Source of the DNA: an uncultured Gammaproteobacteria bacterium
GTDB lineage: Bacteria > Pseudomonadota > Gammaproteobacteria > UBA4575
Direction of reading: 5' to 3'
Assembly: GCA_951812785.1 (NCBI GenBank)
Contig: OX638335.1
Span: 323,630 to 387,629 of the forward strand
Length of the DNA stretch: 64,000 nucleotides
Shown piece by piece: positions 35,346-45,575 of the stretch (its first letter is position 1; each line of letters begins with the position of its first letter). The position numbers and the translations under genes were made by a program. The notes under the pieces are model-generated. The model worked only from the letters and a program-made list of their open reading frames with translations. It was not told the origin of the DNA and ran no database searches.

Positions 35346-36401
35346 TTATCGAGGGAACAGCACCAAATGTTCTAGATCTAGCCCAATTCCGAGGGGTTTC
35401 CCTATCTCGTGATCGTGATGGCTGGGGGCATAACACAACACGCTATGCCCATTGGGGAGTCGTAGAGTATAGAGAAACTCGGCGCCTAAGAATCGTTTGC
35501 CCTCAACAATTGCAGTTACCTGGCTAGTGTCATCATGAGGGATGTCATCAGGGCGCACGAGTAAATCAACGACTTCACCTTTATTAAATGATGGGTCAAT
35601 GTGGCCATGTAATTCGCCAAAGACAGTTTCCAAACACCCTTCACCAGAAATAGTGGCAGGAATTAAATTACCTAGACCAACAAAGTCGGCAACAAAACGT
35701 GAAACTGGCTCGTGATAAATATTGTACGGAGTATCGAACTGAACAATCTTTCCTTTTTCCATTACGCCTACCCAATCGGCGATGGCAAAGGCTTCATGCT
35801 GATCATGAGTGACTAAAACAGCAGTCATTTTCTCATGTTTTAGGATATCTCTTACTTGAGTGGCAAGCTGCTCTCTTAAATCTGGGTCTAAACTCGAAAA
35901 GGGTTCGTCGAGTAATAAGATAGCTGGCTTGGGTGCAAGTGCTCTTGCTAATGCGACACGCTGCTGTTGTCCGCCAGAAAGCTCATGAGGATATTTACAG
36001 AACTGACTTGAATCAATTTCTACTAAATCTAAAACATGCTTGACTTGTTGATTAATATAAGTTTTTTGTAATTTGCGTATCCCATATGCAACATTATCGG
36101 AAATGGTTAAGTGAGGAAACAGTGCTAAGTCTTGAAACATCATACCGATGTTACGTACTTCTGGTGACAGCGAAGACCGTGAAGTGCTTATGACTTTGCC
36201 TTCGACTTCAATACTGCCTTGGTCAATGTTGTGCAGACCAGCAATAGATCTTAATAATGTGGTTTTCCCGCAGCCACTGGGGCCAAGCAAACAAATTATG
36301 TCATGCGCATTTACTTGTAAATTTGCATGCTCAAGGATGTCTAGGCCCTGATGAGAAGCCGAGACATTTTGTACGTGTAGTAATGGCTTATTTTCTGGCA
36401 T
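35346..36401 (-). CDS. fbpC: Iron(III) ABC transporter ATP-binding protein
   Basis: 351 residues. Walker A GPSGCGKTT, signature LSGGQQQRVALARAL, Walker B ILLLDEPFSSLD and switch His in LVTHDQHE. The C-terminal regulatory domain (DLLVRPDDIPHDD) fits the FbpC/PotA subfamily. It energises ferric iron import across the inner membrane. The start overlaps the permease stop by 14 bp. Confidence 0.9.
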   Translation of the reverse strand: MPENKPLLHVQNVSASHQGLDILEHANLQVNAHDIICLLGPSGCGKTTLLRSIAGLHNIDQGSIEVEGKVISTSRSSLSPEVRNIGMMFQDLALFPHLTISDNVAYGIRKLQKTYINQQVKHVLDLVEIDSSQFCKYPHELSGGQQQRVALARALAPKPAILLLDEPFSSLDPDLREQLATQVRDILKHEKMTAVLVTHDQHEAFAIADWVGVMEKGKIVQFDTPYNIYHEPVSRFVADFVGLGNLIPATISGEGCLETVFGELHGHIDPSFNKGEVVDLLVRPDDIPHDDTSQVTAIVEGKRFLGAEFLYTLRLPNGHSVLCYAPSHHDHEIGKPLGIGLDLEHLVLFPR

Positions 36402-38061
36402 TGGCTTTAATGGAAATGTTTAACAAGATAATAGGGATAATGCCGGTCAGCACAATTGCTAAAGCAGCGGTTGAAGCATCAGCTAAACGTTCGTCCGATG
36501 CAAGTTCGTAAGCACGTACTGCTAGGGTGTTGAAGTTGAATGGCCGCATAATCAAAGTTGCGGGTAACTCTTTCATGACTTCAACAAAAACAAGTAATGC
36601 TGCTGTGAATAATCCGCTGCTGATTAATGGCAAGTGAATGCTACGTAATGTGGTAAAAAGATTATTTCCTAACAGTAGAGACGCTTCATCGATGGAGCGA
36701 TTTATTTTGGATAGACTTGATCCAACGGATTGTAAGCCTAACGATAAGAAGCGAACTGTATGCGCAAATACTATTGCGAAGATGGTGCCAGTAAAAATCA
36801 GTTTACTTTCTACTCCAAATTGAAGTTTGAGAAAGTTAATAATCCAGTTGTCTAATGTGCTAAATACAATCAGCGTGCCAACAGCAATAATGATACCCGG
36901 TACTGCATAACCCATAGCGCATAAATTAACTAAGTTATGAAGTAACATGCTGCTACTGGCGCGTTTTCCATAAGCTAAGATTGTGGCAAGAACAAGTGTC
37001 ACTAATGCTGCGCTAGCAGCAAGAAAAAAGCTATTGAAAGCTAGTGACCAAAACTGCTTGTTGACCATCACGCTTGCTGTTGCAATTGCCCAGTCACTTA
37101 ATTGTATAGTGGGAATGATAAATCCTAGTGCAGGTGGAATTGTGCAAGCAACGATAGCTAGAAATGCATGTAATCCATGTAGGGGGATTTCGTTGCTTCG
37201 TAAATTAGCGTTGCTAGGGTTGTGGTAACGGATTCTTTTGCGCTGACGTTGTTCGAGTAAAAACAATGCAAACACCGTGACCATCAAAATGCTGGATAAC
37301 TGTGCGGCAGTAATCGGTTCTCCGAATCCAAACCAAGTGCGAAAAATTCCGGTGGTAAATGTGTCGACCCTAAAGTATTGAACGGTGCCGTAGTCGGCCA
37401 GTGTTTCCATCAATGCAAGAGTGACACCGGCTGCAATGGCTGGTCGAGCAAGTGGAATAATGATGGTGAATAATCTTTCTAAACTATTTGCGCCTAGTGA
37501 GCGTGCGGCATCAATCACATTTGAAGATTGGACAATGAGTGTTGATCGCGTTAGCAAAAAAACATACGGATAGAGAACGAAAGAAAACATTGCAATTGCT
37601 CCGCCGAGTGATCGAATTTCTGGAAACCAATAGTCGCCATAACTCCATCCAAATAATTCTCGAAGATACGATTGTACGGGCCCGCTAAAATCGAGAATGC
37701 CTGTATATGTGTAAGCAACAATGTAAGCAGGAATTGCCAGTGGCAATAATAACAAGAGTTCTAATAATCGTTTTCCTGGGAATGAGTATAGTGCGCATAA
37801 CCAGGCAGCAGGTACACCAATAATGAATGTGCCAATCGCTACCCCAAAGGCAAGAAAAATGGAATTCTTTACGTATTCAAGTAAAACGTGATCGATTAGA
37901 TGTTGCCACGTTTCTGTGCGCGGATAGAAATTAAAGTGTAGAACAATAATTAGCGGCAGCGCGATCATTAGAGCGATTAGCGTTATGGTAAAAAACCACC
38001 CTATAGAAAAATTTCTGCGCAGTGAGGAAAAGCTGTGCGCAATAGATATGCTGCTAGCCAT
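36388..38061 (-). CDS. fbpB: Iron(III) ABC transporter permease, double-domain
   Basis: 557 residues with about twelve membrane helices in two homologous halves, the organisation of FbpB/SfuB. Each half has an EAA-like loop: NVIDAARSLGANSLERLFTI and SIDEASLLLGNNLFTTLRSI. It forms the membrane channel for FbpA-delivered iron. Twelve bases separate it from fbpA. Confidence 0.9.
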   Translation of the reverse strand: MASSISIAHSFSSLRRNFSIGWFFTITLIALMIALPLIIVLHFNFYPRTETWQHLIDHVLLEYVKNSIFLAFGVAIGTFIIGVPAAWLCALYSFPGKRLLELLLLLPLAIPAYIVAYTYTGILDFSGPVQSYLRELFGWSYGDYWFPEIRSLGGAIAMFSFVLYPYVFLLTRSTLIVQSSNVIDAARSLGANSLERLFTIIIPLARPAIAAGVTLALMETLADYGTVQYFRVDTFTTGIFRTWFGFGEPITAAQLSSILMVTVFALFLLEQRQRKRIRYHNPSNANLRSNEIPLHGLHAFLAIVACTIPPALGFIIPTIQLSDWAIATASVMVNKQFWSLAFNSFFLAASAALVTLVLATILAYGKRASSSMLLHNLVNLCAMGYAVPGIIIAVGTLIVFSTLDNWIINFLKLQFGVESKLIFTGTIFAIVFAHTVRFLSLGLQSVGSSLSKINRSIDEASLLLGNNLFTTLRSIHLPLISSGLFTAALLVFVEVMKELPATLIMRPFNFNTLAVRAYELASDERLADASTAALAIVLTGIIPIILLNISIKANARK

Positions 38062-38073
38062 AGAGATTATTGC

Positions 38074-39093
38074 TTATCTCCAGTTAGCTTTATCCATCAC
38101 TTTTACAGCAGTGGAGTTTAGCTCGCCTAATCGACTTAAATTAAGAGCATCTGCTTTAAAAGGTCCCCAGTTCTCAAGTATTTCGTTTGGTTTAACGCCC
38201 TCTATCACTGGGTATTCTAAATTAATGTCGCTGTACCAGGCTTGAGCATCTTTAGTGAATAGAAATTCAATCAGCTGTTTGGCTAATTGAGGATGTCTGG
38301 CATGCTTGGTGATGCCAATGCCGCTGATGTTTGCGTGTGCGCCGCGACCACTTTGATTTGGCCAGAATAATTGCACTTTGGCGGCAACGGTTTTTTCTAT
38401 GTCTGATCCAGCCAGCATTTTGCCGAGATAATAAGTGTTGATAATAGCAATATCGCATTGCCCTGCAGCAACTGCAGTGACTTGATCTCTATCTCCACCC
38501 TGAGGTTTGCGTGCAAAGTTAGCGATAAAATCATTTGCCCAGTTTTGTGTTGCTTCAACGCCATGATGTGCGATAAGTGATGCCACTAAAGATTGATTGT
38601 AAATATTGTTGGAAGATCGTATACAGATTTTGCCCTTCCATACTGGATCTGCTAGATTTTCATAAGAGGAAAGTTCAGACGAATTAATACGTTCAGGATT
38701 AAATATTATAGCTCGTACACGTTGCGATAACCCTAGCCAATACCCATCCGGATCTCGGTACTGCTCTGGCGCTAACTGAAGAATAGACACATCTGTAATG
38801 GCTTGTAATAGGTCAGCTTCTTTTGCGCGATGCAATCGTCCCGCATCGGTTGTGATGAAAATATCTGCAGGAGTATTTTTGCCTTCATTGTTGAGGCGTT
38901 GAATCAATGCATCAGCTTTGCTAGTAACTAGATTGACCTGCGTATCGTATTTTTCTGAAAATTGATCAAGTAACGGTTTGATGTAAGCTTCTTTGCGTGC
39001 TGAGTAAACATTGAGTTCGCCTTGGGCACTGGCGAGTTGTGCAAATATGTAGCAAAGTGTAATGTAAAGTATTGATTTAATATGAAGTTTCAT
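38074..39093 (-). CDS. fbpA: Iron(III)-binding periplasmic protein
   Basis: 339 residues with a signal peptide (SILYITLCYIFAQLASAQG). ELNVYSARKEAYIKPLLDQF is the FbpA/FutA opening, and the paired tyrosines in NTYYLGKML are the typical ferric ligands near residue 215. First gene of fbpABC; a Fur-like palindrome lies 55-83 bp upstream of the start. Confidence 0.92.
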   Translation of the reverse strand: MKLHIKSILYITLCYIFAQLASAQGELNVYSARKEAYIKPLLDQFSEKYDTQVNLVTSKADALIQRLNNEGKNTPADIFITTDAGRLHRAKEADLLQAITDVSILQLAPEQYRDPDGYWLGLSQRVRAIIFNPERINSSELSSYENLADPVWKGKICIRSSNNIYNQSLVASLIAHHGVEATQNWANDFIANFARKPQGGDRDQVTAVAAGQCDIAIINTYYLGKMLAGSDIEKTVAAKVQLFWPNQSGRGAHANISGIGITKHARHPQLAKQLIEFLFTKDAQAWYSDINLEYPVIEGVKPNEILENWGPFKADALNLSRLGELNSTAVKVMDKANWR

Positions 39094-39147
39094 CCTAATT
39101 AATCCGTTTAGAAGGTCATTAAATGGTCCGTATCTTTACTGATAGTA

Positions 39148-39176
39148 ACACAAATGAGATGTATTCTCATTTGTGT
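39148..39176 (-). promoter_or_regulatory. Fur-box-like palindrome upstream of fbpA
   Basis: ACACAAATGAGA and TCTCATTTGTGT flank TGTAT in a perfect 12-bp inverted repeat. The core AATGAGA...TTCTCATT resembles the 7-1-7 Fur consensus TGATAATnATTATCA. Its location before an iron uptake operon, and also before the divergent glnE, makes Fur control of fbpABC likely. Confidence 0.65.
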
Positions 39177-39241
39177 GCTGGATTTTATTTTCTCTCCTCA
39201 CCAGGATGGAGTTTTCACGATGTATGTGTGCGTCTATATAG

Positions 39242-42046
39242 ATGAGTGCGCATATCTCTATATCAACGCAGACACAAACTCGTTGGCATGAGTTTATGTT
39301 GGAGCATTCGCTTAGTGCCGAAGTCGTTGAGCACCAACAACTCATCCTCTCTCTATGGGAGCAAAGCCCATATTGCGAACGAATATGTAAACAGTACCCG
39401 CAATGGGTGAGCGATTTAGTGTTGCTTGAAGCAAAAAGAGTTACCAAATCAGTGATGAAGCAGGAAGGTTATCAGGCAGTCTTCGAAGGTGACGATGAAG
39501 TGCTGTTGAAACAATGTTTGCGTCAAATTCGTCATCAAGCCTTATTGCAAATTTGTTGGAAGGATTTAATTCTAAAAGCTGAAGTATTTGATGTGCTGCA
39601 TGAGTTAAGTACAGTTGCCGATGTGTGTGTAAAGATTGCTGCAGATTGGATGACAAAAACACTAGCAAATAAATATGGTATACCTCGTAGCGATCAAGGT
39701 GAAGAAGTACATTTTGTTGTCATCGCTATGGGCAAACTTGGTGGTGACGAGCTAAATTTTTCATCTGATATTGATGTCATGTTTTGTTATTCCAATTCAG
39801 GGCATACCGACGGAACACGATCTATTTCCAATCAGGAGTTTTTTACTCAATTAGCACAAGGAGTGATTCGCATATTATCTGACACAACCTCGGATGGATT
39901 TGTCTATCGTGTAGATTGTCGGTTGCGGCCATTTGGGGAGTCAGGCCCATTAGTAGTGAATTTCAATCATGTAGAAGATTATCTACAGACGCATGGTCGC
40001 GAGTGGGAACGTTATGCATTTGTTAAAGCGCGCGTTATCTATGGTTCGGAGAATGATAAAAAGCAATTTAAGGAGATTGTTTCAGCATTTGTTTATCGTA
40101 AGTACATAGATTTTGGTGTAATCAATACGCTGTGTGAAATGAAAGATTTAATTTCGCAGCAGATGGCTCAAAAAGGTAATTTGAATAATATTAAGCTTGG
40201 CGTTGGCGGAATTCGAGAAATTGAATTCATTGTACAGTTTTTTCAATTAGTGCATGGCGGCCATAATCCACGTTTACAAACACGAAAAATCATTGAAGCG
40301 CTGTCTGAGATAGAAACGTCAGGTTATTTGAGTGCTAAAAATGTTGAGGGTCTTGTATTAGCTTATCGGTTTTTGCGTCGAGTAGAGAATCGATTGCAAA
40401 TGTATAACGATGAACAAACCCATGTGATACCGGTGAAGCAGAATCAGCTATTCATGTTAGCTGAATCAATGAGCTTTCTCGAGATAGATGAATTTCAACA
40501 AGCATTGAAAATTCATCTAAATACAGTGAGCGCAGTATTTTTGCAGATTCGTAGTGATGACCAGCAGCAATCCGAAGATAACTATGTTGCTATATGGAAG
40601 AAATTAGCGCAGTTAGATGATAATGAGTTACGGGGATTTGAGAGTGATTTCGGCTTCAAAGAATTTCCTCATGTTGCTGAAAAGATCCAAAGCTTGATGA
40701 AAAGTCCAGCTTATCGAAATCAAGATGAGGAAGGCCGACGTCGACTGAATATGTTAATGCCGCGTTTTCTGCGTCAGTTGGGAGAAATGGATTCCCCGGC
40801 ATTGGCTATCAATCGTTTAGCGCTTTTGTTGCAAAACATTTTGCGTCGTTCTGCATACCTTGTACTGCTTTACGAAAATCAAAAAGTGTTAAAGCAGTTA
40901 ATTTTGCTAGCATCCTCAAGCCCTTGGATTGCAAGTCATTTAACATCATATCCTTTATTGCTAGACGAGTTAGTGGTGAATTCGGAAGATGACTATCTTC
41001 TAAGTAAGGATGAGGTTGCACAGCAGTTTGCAAATGAAATATTGGCATACGATCAACTTGAATATGATGTCATTCTAGAACGAGTACGTTTGTTTAAACA
41101 TGCGCGCGAACTGAAGATAGCTTGTGCTGATGTACTGGAAAAAATTCCGCTGATGAAAGTGAGTGATCAATTGAGTTGGACAGCGGAAGCAATTATTGAC
41201 GGCTGTGTGAAATATTTAGAGCAAGCTTACGATTCAACCATGCAAGATAATTTAGCAGTGATCGCTCTTGGAAAGCTGGGTGGGCTTGAGCTAAGTTATG
41301 GGTCAGATTTGGACCTCGTATATATCGCGCAGAATGAACAACAGTCAAATCTTCCTAATAAATCTAATGTGCCTTACGCAGTCAAAACAGCTAAATTTGC
41401 TCAGCGACTTACTCAAATGCTAACACTTCAAACAGTGTCTGGGAGGTTGTACGAGGTTGATATAAGACTAAGGCCGGATGGAGAGTCGGGCGCAATTGCC
41501 CCGCCATTTTCTTTTGTCGAGGATTATTACCAGTCACGTGCCTGGACATGGGAGCTGCAAGCGTTAGTGCGTGCGCGTTGTGTGGTAGGTTCTGCTGATG
41601 TACGAGAACAATTTGCAAAAATGCGCGAACACATTATTTGCCAATCAAGAGATGCAAAAAAGCTATCAGTCGAAGTTGTTGATATGCGTATAAAAATGCT
41701 TAAAACCAAAGCAAGTAAATTACCTGGCGTATTTCACCTTAAAAACGACGAAGGAGGTATCACCGATATCGAATTTATGGTCCAATACGCGGTTCTTGCA
41801 CATGCCTATAAGGATAAAAGCTTGTGTGAATACTCGGATAATGTGCGACTACTTGAGCGCCTGGCGGGCGGCGGGTTTATATCAACTTTAATGGCGACAG
41901 AATTGACTGATGTATATTGCCGGCTTCGAAACGTTATGCATCGTATTGCGTTGCAGGCACAAAAGCCGGAAGCGGCGCATGCAGAGTATGCAAGCGAGAG
42001 AAAAGTAGTAAGAGACTGTTGGAATAAAATTTTAGGCGAAAAATAA
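39242..42046 (+). CDS. glnE: Glutamine synthetase adenylyltransferase/deadenylylase
   Basis: 934 residues with two nucleotidyltransferase domains: GKLGGDELNFSSDIDVMFCY (about 160) and GKLGGLELSYGSDLDLVYIA (about 680), each with the GS-D-x-D metal site. DCRLRPFGESGPL and DIRLRPDGESGAI follow each. The two halves remove and add AMP on glutamine synthetase in response to PII and glutamine. The N-terminus is slightly shorter than the E. coli protein. ilvE follows after 19 bp. Confidence 0.95.
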   Translation: MSAHISISTQTQTRWHEFMLEHSLSAEVVEHQQLILSLWEQSPYCERICKQYPQWVSDLVLLEAKRVTKSVMKQEGYQAVFEGDDEVLLKQCLRQIRHQALLQICWKDLILKAEVFDVLHELSTVADVCVKIAADWMTKTLANKYGIPRSDQGEEVHFVVIAMGKLGGDELNFSSDIDVMFCYSNSGHTDGTRSISNQEFFTQLAQGVIRILSDTTSDGFVYRVDCRLRPFGESGPLVVNFNHVEDYLQTHGREWERYAFVKARVIYGSENDKKQFKEIVSAFVYRKYIDFGVINTLCEMKDLISQQMAQKGNLNNIKLGVGGIREIEFIVQFFQLVHGGHNPRLQTRKIIEALSEIETSGYLSAKNVEGLVLAYRFLRRVENRLQMYNDEQTHVIPVKQNQLFMLAESMSFLEIDEFQQALKIHLNTVSAVFLQIRSDDQQQSEDNYVAIWKKLAQLDDNELRGFESDFGFKEFPHVAEKIQSLMKSPAYRNQDEEGRRRLNMLMPRFLRQLGEMDSPALAINRLALLLQNILRRSAYLVLLYENQKVLKQLILLASSSPWIASHLTSYPLLLDELVVNSEDDYLLSKDEVAQQFANEILAYDQLEYDVILERVRLFKHARELKIACADVLEKIPLMKVSDQLSWTAEAIIDGCVKYLEQAYDSTMQDNLAVIALGKLGGLELSYGSDLDLVYIAQNEQQSNLPNKSNVPYAVKTAKFAQRLTQMLTLQTVSGRLYEVDIRLRPDGESGAIAPPFSFVEDYYQSRAWTWELQALVRARCVVGSADVREQFAKMREHIICQSRDAKKLSVEVVDMRIKMLKTKASKLPGVFHLKNDEGGITDIEFMVQYAVLAHAYKDKSLCEYSDNVRLLERLAGGGFISTLMATELTDVYCRLRNVMHRIALQAQKPEAAHAEYASERKVVRDCWNKILGEK

Positions 42047-42065
42047 AGGGAATAGGAGTCGGGTT

Positions 42066-42989
42066 ATGTCGATGTCAGATCGAGATGGATTTATTTGGCG
42101 TGATGGAGAGATGATTAATTGGCGGGAAGCCGATACTCATGTACTCACGTACACATTACACTATGGTGCAGGTGTATTCGAAGGTGTGCGCGCATATAAC
42201 GGTAAACAGGGAACAGCAATTTTTCGTTTGCAAGACCATACAAAACGCTTATTGAATTCTGCAAAAATTATAGGAATGAAAGTACCGTATAGTCAGGAGG
42301 AGTTAAATCAGGCGCAAGTTGATGTCGTCAAAGCGAACGATATGGATTATGGCTATATTCGCCCGATGTGTTTCTATGGATCAGAAGGTATGGGGTTGCG
42401 TGCCGACAACCTAAAAGTGCATTGCATTATCGCTGCATGGGAATGGGGTGCTTATATGGGCAAAGAGTGCTTGGAAAATGGTATTCGCGTAAAGACGTCT
42501 TCGTTTACCCGACATCATGTGAACGCCACTATGTGTAAAGCGAAAGTAAACGGCCATTACGTAAACTCAATGCTTGCGCTACAAGAAGCAACTCAAGATG
42601 GATATGACGAAGCATTATTGCTAGACCCTCAAGGATTTGTAGCAGAAGGCAGTGGTGAAAATGTGTTTATTGTTCGTGATGATGTTTTGTATACCCCAGA
42701 GTTAAGCTCGGCTTTAGATGGCATTACTCGTAAAACTATTATTGGCTTAGCGGCTGAAATGAATCTACCCGTCGTTGAAAAACAAATTTCACGTGATGAG
42801 GTTTATATTGCTGACGAAGCATTTTTCACCGGTACAGCAGCCGAAGTGACACCGATCCGCGAACTTGATAACCGTCCAATAGGTGCGGGCACGCGTGGGC
42901 CGATCACTGGGCAGTTACAATCAAAGTATTTCAAGATTATTCATGGCGAAATAGATGAGCATGCGCATTGGTTGACGTCAGCTTGTTAG
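42066..42989 (+). CDS. ilvE: Branched-chain amino acid aminotransferase
   Basis: 307-residue class IV PLP enzyme. HYGAGVFEGVRAYNG, the PLP lysine in MCKAKVNGHYVNSMLA, EGSGENVFIVRDDVLYTP and DEAFFTGTAAEVTPI are all IlvE motifs. It transfers the amino group between glutamate and branched 2-oxo acids. The frame may begin at 42066 or at the second ATG two codons later; GGAG occurs 10 bp upstream. In line with glnE and hldE. Confidence 0.95.
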   Translation: MSMSDRDGFIWRDGEMINWREADTHVLTYTLHYGAGVFEGVRAYNGKQGTAIFRLQDHTKRLLNSAKIIGMKVPYSQEELNQAQVDVVKANDMDYGYIRPMCFYGSEGMGLRADNLKVHCIIAAWEWGAYMGKECLENGIRVKTSSFTRHHVNATMCKAKVNGHYVNSMLALQEATQDGYDEALLLDPQGFVAEGSGENVFIVRDDVLYTPELSSALDGITRKTIIGLAAEMNLPVVEKQISRDEVYIADEAFFTGTAAEVTPIRELDNRPIGAGTRGPITGQLQSKYFKIIHGEIDEHAHWLTSAC

Positions 42990-43026
42990 CCAGTTTGTTA
43001 GTGATAGTCATCATTTCTGAATAAAA

Positions 43027-44427
43027 ATGGATGTCCATGTATTAGTGGTTGGCGATGTGATGCTGGATAGGTACTGGCACGCAGATGCAAATCGTATTTC
43101 CCCAGAGGCGCCAGTTCCTGTTGCTAGCATTACCGATACCAATGATCGTGCTGGTGGTGCAGCCAATGTGGCGCAGAACATTAGTTCGCTAGGGTCGCAG
43201 GTTACGTTGCTGGGCGCTGTTGGAAGCGATCAAGAAGGTGTAGTGCTTAAATCTATTTTGCAAAAGCAAAGCATTAACACTAATTTTATTTCAAGTGATG
43301 CCATTCGAACTACCTCTAAGATAAGAATCGTCAGTCGTAATCAACAGTTAATACGTCTTGATTTTGATGATAAGGCACATAGTTGTAGTGCTGAAATAGA
43401 ACAAGCATTCTCAGGCAGCGTAGAGGAATGTTCAATTGTCATACTCTCTGATTATGGCAAAGGTGTATTGTCTGATGTCCAAACAATTATTTGTGCGGCA
43501 CAAGCGAGCAATAAGAAAGTAATTGTTGATCCTAAAGGCACGGATTTTTCCAAATATAAAAATGCATCTGTTATTACGCCTAATTATGCTGAATTTTGTG
43601 CGGTAGTGGGTGAATGTGACTCTGAACAAGAGATTTACCAGAAAGCACAAAATTTATGTGTGGAGAATAATTTTGAAGCGTTGTTAGTGACGCGCAGTGA
43701 AAAAGGTATGACGCTAGTGATGCAAGATGGAACAGTTACAAACTTTCCGGCACATATGCGAGAAGTTTATGATGTGACTGGTGCTGGTGATACGGTAATC
43801 TCTGCGTTTGCTATGAGCTTGGCTGCTGACGGTGATTTTAATCAGGCTGCACGCATGGCTAATATAGCTGCAAGTATTGTTGTCGGTAAGTTTGGGGCAG
43901 CAACAGTTTCCGCTGAAGAATTAATGCACGGTATGCTTAGTTATGAGTGCCCTGATAGCAAATTAGTTAGCAGTGAATTCTTGGCCAAATGTATAGAAGA
44001 TGCACATGCTAAAAAGAAAACAGTGGTGTTTACCAATGGTTGTTTTGATGTATTGCATAAAGGTCATGCACATTTGTTAAGAGAAGCTTCCACTTTTGGT
44101 GATATGGTGGTGGTTGCTCTAAATTCTGATGATTCAGTGCGGCGACTTAAAGGTGATGAGCGTCCCATTAATGGATTGCAAGATAGGGCTGAAATGCTTT
44201 CGTATTTTTCATCAGTTGATTGGGTGGTATCGTTTGATGAGGACACTCCGGAAGCATTGATAGAAAAATTAAATCCTGATGTGCTTGTTAAAGGTGGAGA
44301 TTATCAGCCTGATGCTATTGTCGGTGCCAATTATGTTCAAAGACGTGGTGGTGAAGTGAAAATAATTCCTTTTGTAGAGGGCTATTCTACTAGTAATATT
44401 ATTTCGTCTATTATTGATAAAGAATAA
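43027..44427 (+). CDS. hldE: Bifunctional heptose-7-phosphate kinase/heptose-1-phosphate adenylyltransferase
   Basis: 466 residues. The N-terminal ribokinase-like domain opens VVGDVMLDRYWHADANRISP and has the catalytic VTGAGDTVIS near 248. The C-terminal cytidylyltransferase-like domain has VFTNGCFDVLHKGHAHLL (HxGH) and ends STSNIISSI. It makes ADP-heptose precursor for the LPS inner core. Start of the LPS core locus. Confidence 0.96.
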   Translation: MDVHVLVVGDVMLDRYWHADANRISPEAPVPVASITDTNDRAGGAANVAQNISSLGSQVTLLGAVGSDQEGVVLKSILQKQSINTNFISSDAIRTTSKIRIVSRNQQLIRLDFDDKAHSCSAEIEQAFSGSVEECSIVILSDYGKGVLSDVQTIICAAQASNKKVIVDPKGTDFSKYKNASVITPNYAEFCAVVGECDSEQEIYQKAQNLCVENNFEALLVTRSEKGMTLVMQDGTVTNFPAHMREVYDVTGAGDTVISAFAMSLAADGDFNQAARMANIAASIVVGKFGAATVSAEELMHGMLSYECPDSKLVSSEFLAKCIEDAHAKKKTVVFTNGCFDVLHKGHAHLLREASTFGDMVVVALNSDDSVRRLKGDERPINGLQDRAEMLSYFSSVDWVVSFDEDTPEALIEKLNPDVLVKGGDYQPDAIVGANYVQRRGGEVKIIPFVEGYSTSNIISSIIDKE

Positions 44428-44661
44428 TTCGCATCGAATCTAGTTAGTAACGGTCATTTAGTTGCCTTTAACTTGCTAGCAGATTGAGTGAGCCAATTTG
44501 TAAATACTTTCTCAAAGACCATATGTTCACGTTGGAGTCGGTACGCGTGAAAAATCCGGAACCCGTCGGTAAGAGGAATGTTGGGCGGAGAAAGACAAGA
44601 TAAATCTTGGTTAAATAATTTTGGCTATTCTGAAAAATAAGCCTGGAAAATACAAGTTCAA

Positions 44662-45552
44662 TTAGTTGCGTTTCTTGCTGGGCTTGATCCATTTGTAAAT
44701 ATTGAATCCACCTTTCATCCAGAAGCGCAAAATATTTTTTTCTAGAAAACTTGCAGGTCTATTTAAATAGTATTTTAAGCTTTCGTTACCATCAATATCA
44801 TGTATTCGAAACCGTCGAATACATCGAATATCTAACAGCTTTTTTCTCCAGGATTGTTCGTTGCGAACAAAATGCATTTTATCTAGATCTATTAGCGTAA
44901 ATTTCATTTGTTTGACAGAGTCAGGTGTGAGGTGACTAATATTTGTAATAGGAGAACATAATAAAAAATTACCAGCGTGAGGATCGCCATGGCGGATATT
45001 ATTAGCGTGAAGATTGCGAATAACAGCTGCTAAAGATTGAGCAATTGAGCTAATGATGGCCTTTGATTTCTTATTGTTCTGGCTTATCTGTTCGCATAAA
45101 TCAAACACTGACATGCTGGCGTTGACTTTTTCATAGAGCAGATAGGATTTTTCGCTTTGAGTTTGACGTTTGCAAGTCCAATGGCTCAAGACTTTAATGC
45201 TATCGACATTAATTTTTTCTAAAGCAATTCCTCCGTAGTATGCATTTAAGCTATAATTTTTGATTAGGCTGACTATCAAAAGGTTAAGTTTTCGATACCA
45301 ACGATAATGTTCGGATATTTGTGAAACCTTTAAAATCACCTCTCTATTTATACAAGGAAGGTGAAAGCTATATAGATTATTCCGTTTTCGGCTATGTAGC
45401 TGCATGCGGTGAGTTGCAGATTCAAACTGTTCAAACTGTAACTCTTTTATCCATCGCTCTAGTGACTGGTTATTTGCGTGGGCCGGATGAATGATGTACT
45501 TGCCTAAAGCATATTTTCTAGAGGGTTGGCGAATATCGTCAGGAATATACAC
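44662..45552 (-). CDS. WaaP/lipopolysaccharide kinase-family protein
   Basis: 296 residues with the eukaryotic-like kinase core: IRHGDPHAGNFLL (HGDxxxxN) and FTLIDLDKMHF as the metal-binding loop. The Lys of REVILKVSQIS is the likely ATP lysine. Similar proteins phosphorylate heptose or Kdo in the LPS core. It is divergent from waaF with only 23 bp between. C-terminus basic (WMKGGFNIYKWIKPSKKRN). The 234 bp between it and hldE contains only a non-descript frame and no recognisable gene. Confidence 0.7.
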   Translation of the reverse strand: MYIPDDIRQPSRKYALGKYIIHPAHANNQSLERWIKELQFEQFESATHRMQLHSRKRNNLYSFHLPCINREVILKVSQISEHYRWYRKLNLLIVSLIKNYSLNAYYGGIALEKINVDSIKVLSHWTCKRQTQSEKSYLLYEKVNASMSVFDLCEQISQNNKKSKAIISSIAQSLAAVIRNLHANNIRHGDPHAGNFLLCSPITNISHLTPDSVKQMKFTLIDLDKMHFVRNEQSWRKKLLDIRCIRRFRIHDIDGNESLKYYLNRPASFLEKNILRFWMKGGFNIYKWIKPSKKRN

Positions 45553-45575
45553 AGCTATTTAATTTGGAGTGAAGT

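Noticed and set aside
44468-44692. 74-codon minus-strand frame between hldE and the WaaP-like gene
   Set aside because: No ribosome site, no family, and it overlaps the C-terminus of the kinase gene; a possible decayed glycosyltransferase end could not be substantiated.
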